This document shows positions 37,801 through 48,401 of a DNA stretch of 64,000 nt, one piece after another (positions within the stretch are counted from its first letter, which is position 1; each line of letters starts with the position of its first letter). The translations under genes were made by a program, and so were the position numbers. The notes beneath the pieces were generated by a model. That model made no database searches and was not told where the DNA came from. It saw only the letters and a list, made by a program, of their open reading frames with translations. This DNA comes from Streptomyces sp. SAI-135 (lineage in GTDB: Bacteria > Actinomycetota > Actinomycetes > Streptomycetales > Streptomycetaceae), in the NCBI RefSeq assembly GCF_029893805.1, contig NZ_JARXYP010000002.1, forward strand, positions 2,604,001-2,668,000, given 5' to 3'.

Positions 37801-37861
37801 GTGAGTCCCTTGACCTAGGTACCTGACTGAGGACGAGGGTACGACACGCCGCCGGGCACCC

Positions 37862-39535
37862 TCAGTACCGGCGTTCCTGCTTCTGCTTGCACTCCACGCA
37901 CAGGGTCGCGCGCGGGAAGGCCTGCATGCGGGCCTTGCCGATGGGGTTGCCGCAGTTCTCGCACAGTCCGTAGGTGCCGGCGTCGAGGCGTCCGAGGGCG
38001 CGCTCGGTCTGGGTGAGCATCTCGCGCGCGTTGGCCGCGAGGGCCATCTCGCTCTCGCGCGTGATGTTCTTGGTGCCGGTGTCGGCCTGGTCGTCGCCCG
38101 CGCCGTCCCCGGAGTCCCGCATGAGCCCCACCAGGGACTCCTCGGACGTGGAGATCTCGGTGCGCAGGCGCAGTGCCTCGGCGGTCAGCTCCGCGCGGGC
38201 CTCCGCGACCTCGTCGGGCGTCCACGGATCCTCACCCGGGCGCACCGCGAGTTCTCCGGGCTCCACCGCGGCGACACGCGCGTTGGGTAGGGCGGTCTTC
38301 GCCGCTGTGGCCGTGCCAGGGGTCTTCTTCGCAACCACCGTCGTGGCTCCCGTCTGCTTCGCGGCCTCGGCCGCGCCCGCCTTGTGGGCCGTGCTCTTGC
38401 CGGCCGCCCTCTTCGTGGGGGTCTTCCTCCCGGAGGTGCCCTGCCCGGCGTCCCCCTGCGGGGCACCGGCCTCCGTGGTGACCGTCTCCCCGGCCGCGGT
38501 GTCCTTCACGGCCGTCTTCTTCCCCGCGGTTCGCGTCGCAGCCGCGCTCTTGGCCGCGCTCTTCCTGGTGACCGCCTTCTGCTTCGTGGCCGAGGTCTTC
38601 TTGCCGACGGCGGCCTTCTCCCCGGCCGTCTCCCCGGCACCCGCCGACTCCGCGCCCCTCGCCTTCCTGCCCGCCCCCTCCCCAACCGCCTTCTTGGCCG
38701 CCGCGCCCTTCCCGGCGACCAGCTCTCCGGCAGCCGACTCCGCGCTCCCGGCCTTCTTACCCGCCCGCTCGGCGACCGCAGCCGTCTCACCGACCGCCTT
38801 AGTGCCGGCCGCCTTCGTTCCTGCCGCTTTCTTGCCGGCCGCCTTCTTCGCTGTCACCGTCTTCTTGGCTGCCGCCGTCTTCTTCGCTCCCGCCGCCTGC
38901 CTCGCGACCGCCTTCTTGCCGGCCGCGCTCTTATCCGCCGCACTCTTGCCAACCGCGCTCTTGCCGGCCGCGCTCTTATCCGCCGCGCTCTCGCCGGCCG
39001 CCTTCTTGCCGGCCGTTTTCTTCGCGGCCGCGCTCTGCTTGGTGACCGAGGCCTTGCCGACGCCCTTGGTGGCCTCCGGCGCCCCGCCGACCTGCGGCTC
39101 GTCCGCCGGTCTCCCGGCCGAGGCCTCCTCCTTCGCAGCCGCCCGTCCACCGGGAGCCGCCCTGGAAGCGGCGGCCTTCCGGGCGCCACTGGTCTTCCGG
39201 GCCGCCACCTTCTTCCCCTCAGCCTTCTCGGCCCCCGCCCGCACGCCCCCGGCCTCGGCACCCGCCCGCGCGCCCTCCCGACCGGCCCCCGCGCGCGTGC
39301 TCTTCACCGCGGCCTTCTTCGCGACGCTCTTCGCCGCCGCTCCGACCGCCTTCACGGCCTTGGCCGCGACGCCCTTGCCGGAGGACGTGGCGGACGAGGA
39401 CGACGCCGACGTGCCGGACGCGACCCCGCGCGTGCTCTTCTTCCCGCCCGTGTCCTTGGCCCCGCCTCCGGAGGCACGGGCATGTGTGGACCGGCCCGAC
39501 GCCGACTGCTGTTCGGCGGTCTTCTTAGCCACCAT
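37862..39535 (-). CDS. DksA/TraR-type zinc-finger protein with a long Lys/Ala-rich tail
   Basis: A 557-residue protein. Residues 1-433 are a low-complexity tail of Lys, Ala, Gly, Ser and Thr with units such as SAAGKSA, KKAAG and TAAKK, resembling histone H1 or Hu-like tails. Residues 434-557 form a DksA/TraR domain: a coiled-coil region then a C4 zinc finger with C525, C528, C546 and C549 ([18 protein letters not shown]). DksA-like domains act on RNA polymerase; the tail suggests nucleic acid binding. AAGGGG precedes the ATG. It leads an lspA-rluD-GNAT gene run and diverges from ileS. Confidence 0.88.
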   Translation of the reverse strand: MVAKKTAEQQSASGRSTHARASGGGAKDTGGKKSTRGVASGTSASSSSATSSGKGVAAKAVKAVGAAAKSVAKKAAVKSTRAGAGREGARAGAEAGGVRAGAEKAEGKKVAARKTSGARKAAASRAAPGGRAAAKEEASAGRPADEPQVGGAPEATKGVGKASVTKQSAAAKKTAGKKAAGESAADKSAAGKSAVGKSAADKSAAGKKAVARQAAGAKKTAAAKKTVTAKKAAGKKAAGTKAAGTKAVGETAAVAERAGKKAGSAESAAGELVAGKGAAAKKAVGEGAGRKARGAESAGAGETAGEKAAVGKKTSATKQKAVTRKSAAKSAAATRTAGKKTAVKDTAAGETVTTEAGAPQGDAGQGTSGRKTPTKRAAGKSTAHKAGAAEAAKQTGATTVVAKKTPGTATAAKTALPNARVAAVEPGELAVRPGEDPWTPDEVAEARAELTAEALRLRTEISTSEESLVGLMRDSGDGAGDDQADTGTKNITRESEMALAANAREMLTQTERALGRLDAGTYGLCENCGNPIGKARMQAFPRATLCVECKQKQERRY

Positions 39536-39819
39536 GCCGCGGCCCCTTCACATATTGTGATCTTGCTCGCGAATCGTGCTGGGACGATAAATCGACTTGA
39601 GTCCCGCGGCAACGGGGCACGCCGCCCGATTCGCCCGCCCCACGTGCGCGGGGCGGGAAGCATGCATGCGTTGTGCCCAGCTCCCCGCCGGGTAATCCGA
39701 CGGACCGTCCGTCCCAGGATCCGAACAGCCGTGCCGCTCCATTCGGGTCACTCGGCACCCTGCGGCGAGCTGCCCGGCCGGCCCGGGAAAACCGGTCGGC
39801 CGCTGTCCCCGGGGCGCCG

Positions 39820-39825
39820 TACACT
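39820..39825 (+). promoter_or_regulatory. possible -10 element for ileS
   Basis: TACACT lies about 7 nt upstream of the purine-rich start of the T-box leader (GGCGGAGCGAAAAGCG). It fits a vegetative -10 hexamer (TANNNT) for the ileS transcript. No good -35 hexamer is seen at the proper distance, so this is a suggestion only. The preceding gap from 39536 holds the divergent promoters and no gene. Confidence 0.4.
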
Positions 39826-39831
39826 GGGCGG

Positions 39832-40125
39832 AGCGAAAAGCGTGGATGGGGACGAGTAGCGGCGTACGCAGCCCAGAGCGACCCGGGGACGGTGGAAGCC
39901 CGGGGGCGAGCGCGACGTGAAGATCACCCCGGAGCCGCCGGAAGAACCCCCAGCAGGGGGCGTAGACCCGGCATCGCGACCCCAATGAGGGGGCTCACCG
40001 ACGCACACCAGGCGTCGGCGGGCCAAGGAGGGTGGTACCGCGGGAGCGCGCCGAAACCGGCGTACGGAAAGACACGGCTCTCGTCCCTCCGGACGGAAGG
40101 CAGCACATCCGCCGGAGGAAGACTG
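39832..40125 (+). promoter_or_regulatory. T-box riboswitch, translational, isoleucine-specific
   Basis: The ileS leader carries the T-box sequence AGGGTGGTACCGCG at 40029-40042 and a likely specifier codon ATC at 39923-39925 in GTGAAGATCACC. The expression platform is readable: CCTCCGG (40086-40092) can pair with CCGGAGG (40112-40118), hiding the ribosome binding site, whereas TCCCT (40084-40088) can pair with AGGG of the T-box when uncharged tRNA-Ile binds, freeing it. This matches the translational ileS T-boxes known in Actinobacteria. GGGGACGAGTA near the 5' end is typical of T-box leaders. Confidence 0.93.
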
Positions 40126-43100
40126 ATGACGCAGTACCGCCAGGTGCCCGCCCAGGTCGACCTGCCCGCGCTCGAGCACGCGGTGCTCGACTTCTGGCGC
40201 GAGCAGAAGATCTTCGCCAAGACCCTGGAGCAGTCCGAGGGCCGCCCCGAATGGGTGTTCTACGAGGGCCCGCCCACCGCCAACGGCATGCCGGGCGCCC
40301 ACCACATCGAGGCCCGCGTCTTCAAGGACGTCTTCCCCCGCTTCCGCACCATGCGCGGCTACCACGTGGCCCGCAAGGCCGGCTGGGACTGCCACGGCCT
40401 CCCGGTGGAGCTGGCGGTCGAGAAGGAGCTCGGCTTCAGCGGCAAGAAGGACATCGAGGCGTACGGCATCGCCGAGTTCAAGCGCCAAGTGCCGCGAGTC
40501 CGTGACCCGCCACACCGACGCCTTCGAGGCGCTCACGACCCGCATGGGCTACTGGACCGACCTCCAGGACCCCTACCGCACGATGGACCCGGAGTACATC
40601 GAGTCGGTCTGGTGGTCGCTGAAGACGATCTTCGACAAGGGCCTGCTGGTCCAGGACCACCGTGTCGCCCCCTGGTGCCCGCGCTGCGGCACCGGCCTGT
40701 CCGACCACGAGCTGGCGCAGGGCTACGAGACGGTCGTGGACCCGTCCGTGTACGTCCGTTTCCCGCTCACCTCCGGTCCGCTCGCCGGCGAGGCAGCGCT
40801 CCTGGTGTGGACGACCACCCCCTGGACCCTGGTGTCCAACACGGCGGTCGCCGCGCACCCGGAGGTCACCTACGTCGTCGCCACCGACGGCGAGGAGAGG
40901 CTCGTCGTCGCCGAGCCGCTGCTCGCCAAGGCGCTCGGCGAGGGCTGGGAGACCACCGGCCAGTCCTTCACCGGCGCCGAAATGGAGCGCTGGACCTATC
41001 AACGTCCGTTCGAGCTCGTGGAGTTCCCGGAGCCGGCCCACTACGTGGTCAACGCCGAGTACGTGACGACCGAGGACGGTACCGGTCTGGTCCACCAGTC
41101 CCCCGCCTTCGGTGAGGACGACCTCAAGGTCTGCCGCGCCTACGGCCTGCCCGTGGTGAACCCGGTCCGCCCGGACGGCACCTTCGAGGAGGACGTCCCC
41201 CTCGTCGGCGGCGTCTTCTTCAAGAAGGCGGACGAAAAGCTCACCGAGGACCTCCAGCAGCGCGGCCTCCTCTTCCGGCACATCCCGTACGAGCACAGCT
41301 ACCCGCACTGCTGGCGCTGCCACACCGCGCTCCTCTACTACGCGCAGCCGTCCTGGTACATCCGCACCACCGCCGCCAAGGACCGCCTCCTCCAGGAGAA
41401 CGAGAACACCAACTGGTTCCCGGAGACCGTCAAGCACGGCCGCTTCGGCGACTGGCTCCAGAACAACATCGACTGGGCGCTGTCCCGCAACCGCTACTGG
41501 GGCACCCCGCTGCCGATCTGGCGCTGCGAGGACGACCACCTCACGGTCGTCGGGTCCCGCGCGGAGCTCACCGAGCTCACCGGCACGGACCACTCCGGCC
41601 TGGACCCGCACCGCCCGTACATCGACGCGGTCACCTTCGCCTGCCCCCAGGACAGCTGCGGAAAGACGGCCACGCGCGTGCCGGAGGTCATCGACGCCTG
41701 GTACGACTCGGGTTCGATGCCGTTCGCGCAGTGGGGCTACCCGTACAAGAACAAGGAGCTCTTCGAGTCCCGCTACCCGGCGCAGTTCATCTCCGAGGCC
41801 ATCGACCAGACCCGTGGCTGGTTCTACACGCTGATGGCCGTCGGCACCCTGGTCTTCGACAAGTCCTCGTACGAGAACGTCGTCTGCCTCGGCCACATCC
41901 TCGCCGAGGACGGCCGCAAGATGTCCAAGCACCTGGGCAACACCCTGGAGCCGATCCCGCTGATGGACCGGCACGGGGCCGACGCGGTGCGCTGGTTCAT
42001 GGCGGCCGGCGGCTCCCCCTGGGCGGCCCGCCGCGTGGGCCACGGCACCATCCAGGAGGTGGTGAGGAAGACCCTCCTCACCTACTGGAACACGGTCGCC
42101 TTCCAGGCCCTGTACGCCCGTACGTCGAACTGGGCGCCCAGCGCGGCGGACCCGGCCCCGGCCGACCGCCCGGTCCTGGACCGCTGGCTGCTGTCCGAAC
42201 TGCACGCGCTGACCGACCAGGTGACCCAGTCCCTGGAGGCGTACGACACCCAGCGCGCCGGAAAGCTCCTGTCGGCGTTCGTCGACGACCTGTCCAACTG
42301 GTACGTACGCCGCTCCCGGCGCCGTTTCTGGCAGGGCGACAAGGCCGCGCTGCGCACCCTGCACGAGGTCGTCGAGACGGTCACCAAGCTGATGGCCCCG
42401 CTGACCCCCTTCATCACCGAGCGGGTCTGGCAGGACCTGGTCGTGCCGGTCACCCCGGGCGCCCCGGAGTCGGTGCACCTGGCCTCCTGGCCGGAGGCGG
42501 ACCTGTCCGCCATCGACCCGGAGCTGTCGAAGCAGATGGTCCTGGTGCGCCGGCTCGTCGAGCTGGGTCGGGCCACGCGCGCGGAGTCGGGCGTGAAGAC
42601 CCGCCAGCCGCTGTCCCGGGCGCTCATCGCCGCCACCGGCTTCGACGCCCTGGACCGTGAACTGCACGCGCAGATCACGGAAGAGCTCAACGTGAGCGCG
42701 CTCGCCTCCCTCAGCGAGGTCGGCGGCAGCCTGGTCGACACCACCGCGAAGGCCAACTTCCGCGCCCTGGGCAAGCGGTTCGGCAAGCGCGTCCAGGACG
42801 TGGCCAAGGCCGTCGCCAACGCCGACGCGGCCGCGCTCTCCCTCGCCCTGCGCGAAGGCACGGCGTCGGTCGAGGTCGACGGCGAGACGGTCACGCTCGC
42901 CCCGGACGAGGTGATCATCACGGAGACCCCGCGCGAGGGCTGGTCGGTGGCGTCCGACTCCGGTGCCACGGTCGCCCTGGACCTGGAGATCACCGAGGAG
43001 CTGCGCCAGGCGGGCCTCGCCCGTGACGCGATCCGGCTGATCCAGGAGGCCCGCAAGAACAGCGGCCTCGACGTGGCCGACCGGATCGCGCTGCGCTGGA

Positions 43101-43264
43101 CGGCCACGGACCCGGCCGTGATCGCGGCCCTCACCGAGCACAGCGCCCTGATCGCCGACGAGGTCCTGGCGACGGACTTCGCCCAGGGAGAGGCGGACGA
43201 GACGTACGGCACCCCGTTCACGGACGAGGGCCTGTCGCTGACGTTCCGCCTGCGCAAGGCGTAG
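40126..43264 (+). CDS. ileS: isoleucyl-tRNA synthetase, broken by a +1 frameshift in this sequence
   Basis: If one base is removed, the gene encodes about 1045 residues, the usual length for Streptomyces IleS. The first 118 codons ([10 protein letters not shown] onward, with the HIGH-type motif [11 protein letters not shown] at 55-64 and [10 protein letters not shown]) are in one frame; the remainder ([14 protein letters not shown], then KMSKHLGN near residue 598) is in the next. At 40480-40489 AAGCGCCAAG should read AACGCCAAG (N-A-K), so the extra base is G40482. The type resembles the long eukaryote-like IleS class. IleS is essential, so a sequence error is likelier than true loss. It is regulated by the upstream T-box. 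Confidence 0.88.
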
Positions 43265-43280
43265 CCCGCGTAGCACCGAA

Positions 43281-43319
43281 GGAGAAGGCCCGGTCCCGCG
43301 TGGGGACCGGGCCTTCTCC
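43281..43319 (+). terminator. hairpin terminator of ileS
   Basis: GGAGAAGGCCCGGTCCC pairs perfectly with GGGACCGGGCCTTCTCC (17 bp) around a 5-nt loop, beginning 17 nt after the ileS stop. Confidence 0.93.
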
Positions 43320-43352
43320 GTGCCGCGTGACACCGTGATCAACCCGCGTAAA

Positions 43353-43390
43353 AGGGTGAGACCCCGGATCGAAATCCGGGGTCTCACCCT
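43353..43390 (-). terminator. hairpin terminator of divIVA
   Basis: AGGGTGAGACCCCGGAT pairs perfectly with ATCCGGGGTCTCACCCT (17 bp) around a CGAA tetraloop. It lies about 35 nt beyond the divIVA stop on the minus strand, with T residues (AAA on plus) at its distal end, back to back with the ileS terminator. Confidence 0.93.
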
Positions 43391-43425
43391 GAACGCTGCC
43401 GACGCCTAAGGCGTACTGGAGGCCG

Positions 43426-44589
43426 TCAGTTGTCGTCCTCGTCGATGAGGAAGCCACGCATGGGCGAGGGAGCCTGGCCCATCGGACCGGGACCCTGCGG
43501 CCGCACCGGCGCCATCGGCTGGGTCATCGCGGGCGACATCTGCTGCTGGCCACCGTAGGACGGAGCGGCCGGCGAAGGACCGCCGCCCATGCCGCCCGGG
43601 TTGCCGCCGTACGACGGGGCGCTCGCACCGGCCGGGGCCATGGAAGGCGCCGGGGACGGCGGCAGCGACCCGGTCGCCGGGGTGCGCGGCGGAGCCAGCG
43701 AGTCGTCGGCCTGGGTCTCCAGCTGACGCAGCTGCGACTCGAGGTACGACTTCAGACGCGTGCGGTACTCGCGCTCGAAGCCGCGCAGGTCCTCGACCTT
43801 GCGCTCCAGCGTGGCGCGGGCGGACTCCAGCGAGCCCATCGCGACGCGGTGCTTCTCCTGCGCGTCCCGCTCCAGGGCGTCGGCCTTGGCACGGGCATCA
43901 CGCTCGAGGCCCTCGGCACGCGAACGCGCCTCGCCGACGATCTTGTTGGCCTCGGAACGGGCCTCCGCGATCGCCTGGTCGGCGGTCTGCTGGGCCAGCG
44001 AGAGGACACGGGCGGCGCTGTCGCCACCGGGGCCCTGACCGGGGCCGCCCATCGGACCGCCCATGGGGCCGCCCATCGGGCCACCCATCTGCTGCTGCAT
44101 GGGCGGCTGACCACCCATGGTGCCCTGACCCATCGGGCCCTGACCCATGGGCCCCTGGCCCATCGGACCGGGACCCTGCGGGCCGCCCTGGCCGCCACTG
44201 GGACCGGCAGGCAGCTGCGGCGCACCGCTCGGCAGCTGGGGCGGGCCACCCATGGGGCCACCCATCTGCTGCGGCGGACCGGATATGCCGGCCGGCACGG
44301 GACCGCCGGGACCGGGCCCACGCATACCCTGCTGCGGCATTCCCTGTCCGGGCATGCCACCCTGCTGCTGGTCCTGCTCCGGGGGCTTGCGCATGTTCTG
44401 CTGGTTCTGGGCAGCAGCACGCGTCGCCGCGGCCAGCTTGGCGCGCAGGTCCTCGTTCTCGCGCAGCAGGCGCGTCAGTTCGGCTTCGACCTCGTCGAGG
44501 AAGGCATCGACCTCGTCCTCGTCATAGCCTTCTCGGAGGCGGACGGTCGTGAACTGCTTGTTCCGCACGTCCTCGGGGGTCAACGGCAT
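43426..44589 (-). CDS. divIVA: DivIVA polar growth protein
   Basis: A 387-residue coiled-coil protein that marks hyphal tips and organises apical wall growth in Streptomyces. The N-terminal membrane-binding domain ([20 protein letters not shown], then [19 protein letters not shown]) is followed by a Pro/Gln/Gly/Met-rich insert (about 70-190, with MGQGP and MGGP repeats), a second long coiled coil (about 195-290) and another PQG-rich tail. GAGGTGA precedes the ATG. It is the last gene of the ftsZ-pgeF-yggS-sepF-yggT-divIVA run. Confidence 0.97.
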   Translation of the reverse strand: MPLTPEDVRNKQFTTVRLREGYDEDEVDAFLDEVEAELTRLLRENEDLRAKLAAATRAAAQNQQNMRKPPEQDQQQGGMPGQGMPQQGMRGPGPGGPVPAGISGPPQQMGGPMGGPPQLPSGAPQLPAGPSGGQGGPQGPGPMGQGPMGQGPMGQGTMGGQPPMQQQMGGPMGGPMGGPMGGPGQGPGGDSAARVLSLAQQTADQAIAEARSEANKIVGEARSRAEGLERDARAKADALERDAQEKHRVAMGSLESARATLERKVEDLRGFEREYRTRLKSYLESQLRQLETQADDSLAPPRTPATGSLPPSPAPSMAPAGASAPSYGGNPGGMGGGPSPAAPSYGGQQQMSPAMTQPMAPVRPQGPGPMGQAPSPMRGFLIDEDDN

Positions 44590-44641
44590 CTCTTCACCTC
44601 AACGTAGTCATCGGCAGTCGGCAAGACCGTATCGTCCACAG

Positions 44642-44932
44642 TCACCTCGCCAGGTTTCCCATGATGGAGATGAGGATGTAAACGATGATCATCAGCACGA
44701 AGAAGGACAGGTCGAGCGCCACGCCCCCGAGACGCAGCGGCGGGATGAACCGCCGCAGAAGCTTCAACGGTGGATCGGTGACAGTGTAGGTGGCCTCCAG
44801 AACGACCACCATCGCCTTGCCGGGTTGCCACGAGCGGGCGAACTGGAAGACGTAGTCCATGACCAACCGGAAAATGAGCACGATGAGGAACACCATCAGC
44901 GCGATGTAGATCACCTGCGCGAACACGCTCAT
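44642..44932 (-). CDS. YggT-family membrane protein
   Basis: A 96-residue protein with two membrane segments (about 3-25 and 72-94) and the family block ATYTVTDPPLKLLRRFIPPL between them. YggT/YlmG proteins sit in division clusters in Gram-positive bacteria; their exact role is not settled. It lies between sepF and divIVA with short gaps, on the same strand. Confidence 0.93.
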   Translation of the reverse strand: MSVFAQVIYIALMVFLIVLIFRLVMDYVFQFARSWQPGKAMVVVLEATYTVTDPPLKLLRRFIPPLRLGGVALDLSFFVLMIIVYILISIMGNLAR

Positions 44933-44982
44933 GGTCTGTCTTTCCCTCTCCCCTGTTCCGTACTTCGTTCCGGTTGTGCTTC

Positions 44983-45624
44983 TCAGCTCTGGTTGAAGAA
45001 CCCGCCCTCTGCGATGCGGGCCTTGTCCTCCGCCGTGACATCGACGTTAGCAGGCGACAACAGGAACACCTTCTGCGTCACCCGCTCGATGCTGCCGTGA
45101 AGACCAAACACCAAACCGGCCGCAAAGTCGACAAGTCGCTTGGCGTCTGTGTCATCCATCTCAGTCAGATTCATGATCACCGGGGTGCCCTCACGGAAGT
45201 GTTCCCCGATGGTACGGGCCTCGTTGTAGGTCCGGGGGTGAAGTGTGGTGATCCGGTAAGGCTCTCGTTCCGACACGACCTTGGGCATGATCACCGGTGC
45301 GTTCTTCTCCAGGCTTGCGCGCTCTTGTGTGATGGACGCCACGGGCGCGATGCGCGCGGGACGCACCGATTCCGCGGCGAGCGAAGAGGATCGGGGCACC
45401 GGGTCGCGCGGTGCAGAGGACTGCACAACTCTGACCGATTCGTCCCTTTCAGGCTGAAGTGCCTGATGTGACTGGTGAGACGGCTCATGCCGTCGGCGGT
45501 CCCGCTCGGGCTCCGGGTCGAGTTCCGGTTCGAAGTCGTCGTCGGGGTCGAAACCGCGGCCGTCGTACCCATCGTCCTCCACGAGGCCGAGGTAGACCGC
45601 CATCTTGCGCATCGCGCCGGCCAT
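44983..45624 (-). CDS. sepF: cell division protein SepF
   Basis: A 213-residue protein. The start at ATG 45624 gives [18 protein letters not shown], with the N-terminal amphipathic helix used for membrane binding. An acidic and Arg-rich linker leads to the DUF552 core (about 115-205: [53 protein letters not shown]). SepF anchors FtsZ to the membrane, standing in for FtsA, which is absent here. Confidence 0.96.
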   Translation of the reverse strand: MAGAMRKMAVYLGLVEDDGYDGRGFDPDDDFEPELDPEPERDRRRHEPSHQSHQALQPERDESVRVVQSSAPRDPVPRSSSLAAESVRPARIAPVASITQERASLEKNAPVIMPKVVSEREPYRITTLHPRTYNEARTIGEHFREGTPVIMNLTEMDDTDAKRLVDFAAGLVFGLHGSIERVTQKVFLLSPANVDVTAEDKARIAEGGFFNQS

Positions 45625-45753
45625 TCTCTGAGTCCTCCGCTCTGTGGTGGATCGGCTGACGACTGCCAAGTGCCCGCGATCCACGAGGTCGTTACGACCG
45701 CCTTTCGGCGGTAATGACCATATTTTCTGCTGTGGTCCGACTTCCTGGCGACG

Positions 45754-46473
45754 TTACCGGAGCCTGGGGCGGACTCCGAGTACCGCGGTGCCGACGCGTA
45801 CATGTGTCGCCCCCGCCGCCACGGCCTGTTCGAGGTCCGCACTCATCCCTGCCGAGACCATGTTCGCAGCCGGATGGGCTCGGCGCAGGTCGGTCGACAA
45901 ATCCATCAACCGCTCGAACGCCGCCTGTTCGCGCCCCGCGTACTCCCCGGTGAGCGGTGCGACGGTCATCAACCCGTCGAGCCGCAGCCCCGGCGCCCGG
46001 GCCACGAGACCGGCCAACTCCTCGATACCGCCCGGTGCCACGCCACCCCGCTCCCCTCGCTCGCTCGAACCGGCGTCGAGAGCGACCTGGATCAGGCAGC
46101 CCACCTCACGCCCGGCCTTCACGGCCTCCTTGGAGAGAGCCGTCACCAACTTCGAACGATCGACGGACTGCACGAGATCCGCGTAACCGACCACAGATCG
46201 CACTTTGTTGGTCTGCAATTGGCCAACGAAGTGCCAAGTGAGGGGCAGATCCGCGCATTCGGCGGCTTTGGGCGCCGCGTCCTGGTCCTTGTTCTCGGCG
46301 ACATGGCGCACACCGAGCTCGGAGAGGACCCGCACATCGCTCGCGGGGTAGGTCTTGGTGACCACGATGAGGGTCACCTCTTCCCGCCCACGCCCGGCGG
46401 CCGCACACGCGGCGGCGATGCGCTCCTCCACCTTCGCCAGATTTGCGGCGAGTTCGTCCTTACGGTCCGTCAT
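45754..46473 (-). CDS. YggS-family PLP-binding protein (YlmE)
   Basis: A 239-residue single-domain PLP protein of the PLPBP/YggS family involved in PLP homeostasis. The PLP lysine is K40 in LIVVTKTYPASDV; other motifs are WHFVGQLQTNKVR, GLMTVAPLTGEY and NMVSAGMSADLEQAVAAGAT. It lies between pgeF and sepF in the ftsZ group; its link to division is by conserved position. Confidence 0.94.
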   Translation of the reverse strand: MTDRKDELAANLAKVEERIAAACAAAGRGREEVTLIVVTKTYPASDVRVLSELGVRHVAENKDQDAAPKAAECADLPLTWHFVGQLQTNKVRSVVGYADLVQSVDRSKLVTALSKEAVKAGREVGCLIQVALDAGSSERGERGGVAPGGIEELAGLVARAPGLRLDGLMTVAPLTGEYAGREQAAFERLMDLSTDLRRAHPAANMVSAGMSADLEQAVAAGATHVRVGTAVLGVRPRLR

Positions 46474-46479
46474 GCCCCA

Positions 46480-47208
46480 TCAGTCCAGCCAGACATATCC
46501 CGCGAGTCGCCCCGTGGAGCGATCGCGGCGGTACGAGAAGTGGTCGACCGACTCCCGCGTGCACACCGGCGACTGCCGCCGGTCGCGCACCCCGAGCCGG
46601 TCGAGCTGGGCGTGCACTCCGGCGGTCACGTCGACCGCTGGAGTGCCCCAACTCGTTTCGGCGTGCGCCGCGGGTTCGACGGCGGCGACCTCGGCGCGCA
46701 TCTCCTCGGGCACTTCGTAGCACCGGCCGCACACGGCGGGTCCGGTGCGGGCGACGATCCGGGCGGGATCGGCGCCGAGTCCGGTCATCGCGCGTAGCGC
46801 GGCCGGGACAACTCCGGCCACCATGCCGGGCCGGCCGGCGTGGGCCGCCGCGACGATCCCGGCGACCGGGTCGGCGAGCAGCACCGGGGTGCAGTCGGCG
46901 GTGAGGACGGCGAGGGCGAGACCGCGCTCGGCGGTGACGACGGCGTCGACCCGGGGCACCGGCTTGTCGCCCCAGGGCTCGGTTACCACCACGACGTCCG
47001 CGCCGTGCACCTGGTTCATCCAGACCACCCGGGCCGGGTCGAGTCCAAGCGACTTGGCGGCCAGTTCGCGGTTGGTCCCCACGGCCTGGGGGTCGTCGCC
47101 GACCGCGCCGCCGAGGTTGAGCTCCTCATACGGAGCGGCGCTCACCCCGCCCCACCGGTCGGTGAAGGCGAAGTGCGCGCCGCTCACGCTCTCGCGCTGT
47201 CCTATCAC
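46480..47208 (-). CDS. pgeF: PgeF/YfiH-family protein (YlmD)
   Basis: A 242-residue protein of the laccase-like DUF152 family, now linked to peptidoglycan editing or purine nucleoside cleavage. Zinc/copper-site motifs are [40 protein letters not shown] and a late cysteine ([11 protein letters not shown]). The start overlaps the ftsZ stop by 4 nt (ATGA), so translation is coupled to ftsZ. Confidence 0.92.
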   Translation of the reverse strand: MIGQRESVSGAHFAFTDRWGGVSAAPYEELNLGGAVGDDPQAVGTNRELAAKSLGLDPARVVWMNQVHGADVVVVTEPWGDKPVPRVDAVVTAERGLALAVLTADCTPVLLADPVAGIVAAAHAGRPGMVAGVVPAALRAMTGLGADPARIVARTGPAVCGRCYEVPEEMRAEVAAVEPAAHAETSWGTPAVDVTAGVHAQLDRLGVRDRRQSPVCTRESVDHFSYRRDRSTGRLAGYVWLD

Positions 47209-48401
47209 TTCAGGAAGTCCGGCACGTCCAGCTCCTCGGCCGCGCTGTCGGAGTAGCTCCGCGACGGCGGGACCGGCGGGGCGACCGGGAGGTCGGCGGC
47301 CGGCTCGGGCGCGGGCTCCGGGTCCTCCTTCGGCGTGACGCTGCCGAGCGAGCCGAAGGACGGACGGCTCTCGGTCGGCCGTACCGGCGTGGGCTCCTCG
47401 CGGCGGGCCGGGGCCGAGGAGGAACCCATGACCGTCTCGCGGCGGGCGGGCGGCTGGCCCCCGTCGAAGCCGGCCGCGATCACGGTGACGCGCACCTCGT
47501 CGCCGAGGGCGTCGTCGATGACCGCGCCGAAGATGATGTTGGCCTCGGGGTGGGCGGCCTCGCTGACCAGCTGGGCGGCTTCGTTGATCTCGAACAGGCC
47601 GAGGTCGGAGCCGCCGGAGATGGAGAGCAGCACGCCCCGGGCGCCGTCGATGGACGCCTCCAGGAGCGGCGAGGAGATCGCCATCTCGGCCGCGGCCACC
47701 GCGCGGTCGTCGCCGCGGGCCGAGCCGATGCCCATGAGGGCCGAACCGGCCTCGGACATGACCGACTTGACGTCGGCGAAGTCGAGGTTGATCAGACCGG
47801 GCGTGGTGATGAGGTCGGTGATGCCCTGGACACCGGAGAGCAGGACCTGGTCGGCCGACTTGAAGGCGTCGAGCACCGAGACCTGGCGGTCCGAGATGGA
47901 CAGCAGCCGGTCGTTGGGGATGACGATGAGGGTGTCGACCTCTTCGCGGAGTTCCGCGATGCCGTCCTCGGCCTGGTTGGCGCGGCGGCGGCCCTCGAAG
48001 GTGAACGGGCGGGTGACCACGCCGATGGTGAGGGCGCCCAGCGAGCGGGCGATGTTGGCCACGACGGGCGCGCCGCCGGTGCCGGTGCCGCCGCCTTCAC
48101 CGGCCGTCACGAAGACCATGTCGGCCCCCTTGAGGACCTCCTCGATCTCCTCGCGGTGGTCCTCGGCGGCCTTGCGGCCGACGGCCGGGTTGGCGCCGGC
48201 GCCGAGTCCGCGGGTGAGTTCGCGGCCGACGTCGAGCTTGACGTCGGCGTCGCTCATCAACAGCGCCTGCGCGTCGGTGTTGATGGCGATGAACTCGACG
48301 CCCTTGAGACCGACCTCGATCATCCGGTTGATGGCATTGACACCACCGCCGCCGACACCGATGACTTTGATGACTGCGAGGTAGTTCTGCGGTGCTGCCA
48401 C
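47205..48401 (-). CDS. ftsZ: cell division protein FtsZ
   Basis: A 398-residue tubulin homologue that forms the Z ring. The GTP-binding signature GGGTGTGG is at about 103-110, the T7 loop is seen in [14 protein letters not shown], and the C-terminal anchor peptide is [10 protein letters not shown]. The GTG start has GAGG 8 nt upstream. The 287-nt upstream gap is large compared with other junctions in the cluster, consistent with dedicated ftsZ promoters as known in S. coelicolor. Confidence 0.98.
   Translation of the reverse strand: MAAPQNYLAVIKVIGVGGGGVNAINRMIEVGLKGVEFIAINTDAQALLMSDADVKLDVGRELTRGLGAGANPAVGRKAAEDHREEIEEVLKGADMVFVTAGEGGGTGTGGAPVVANIARSLGALTIGVVTRPFTFEGRRRANQAEDGIAELREEVDTLIVIPNDRLLSISDRQVSVLDAFKSADQVLLSGVQGITDLITTPGLINLDFADVKSVMSEAGSALMGIGSARGDDRAVAAAEMAISSPLLEASIDGARGVLLSISGGSDLGLFEINEAAQLVSEAAHPEANIIFGAVIDDALGDEVRVTVIAAGFDGGQPPARRETVMGSSSAPARREEPTPVRPTESRPSFGSLGSVTPKEDPEPAPEPAADLPVAPPVPPSRSYSDSAAEELDVPDFLK

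Noticed and set aside
38900-39020. Possible frameshift or assembly collapse in the Lys/Ala-rich tail of the DksA-like gene
   Set aside because: The frame remains open with consistent SAAGK-type units on both sides, so low complexity alone explains it; repeat number could still be misassembled.
40478-43387. Open frame of 969 codons on the minus strand opposite ileS
   Set aside because: Same antisense artefact of high GC content; the ileS product carries all family motifs.
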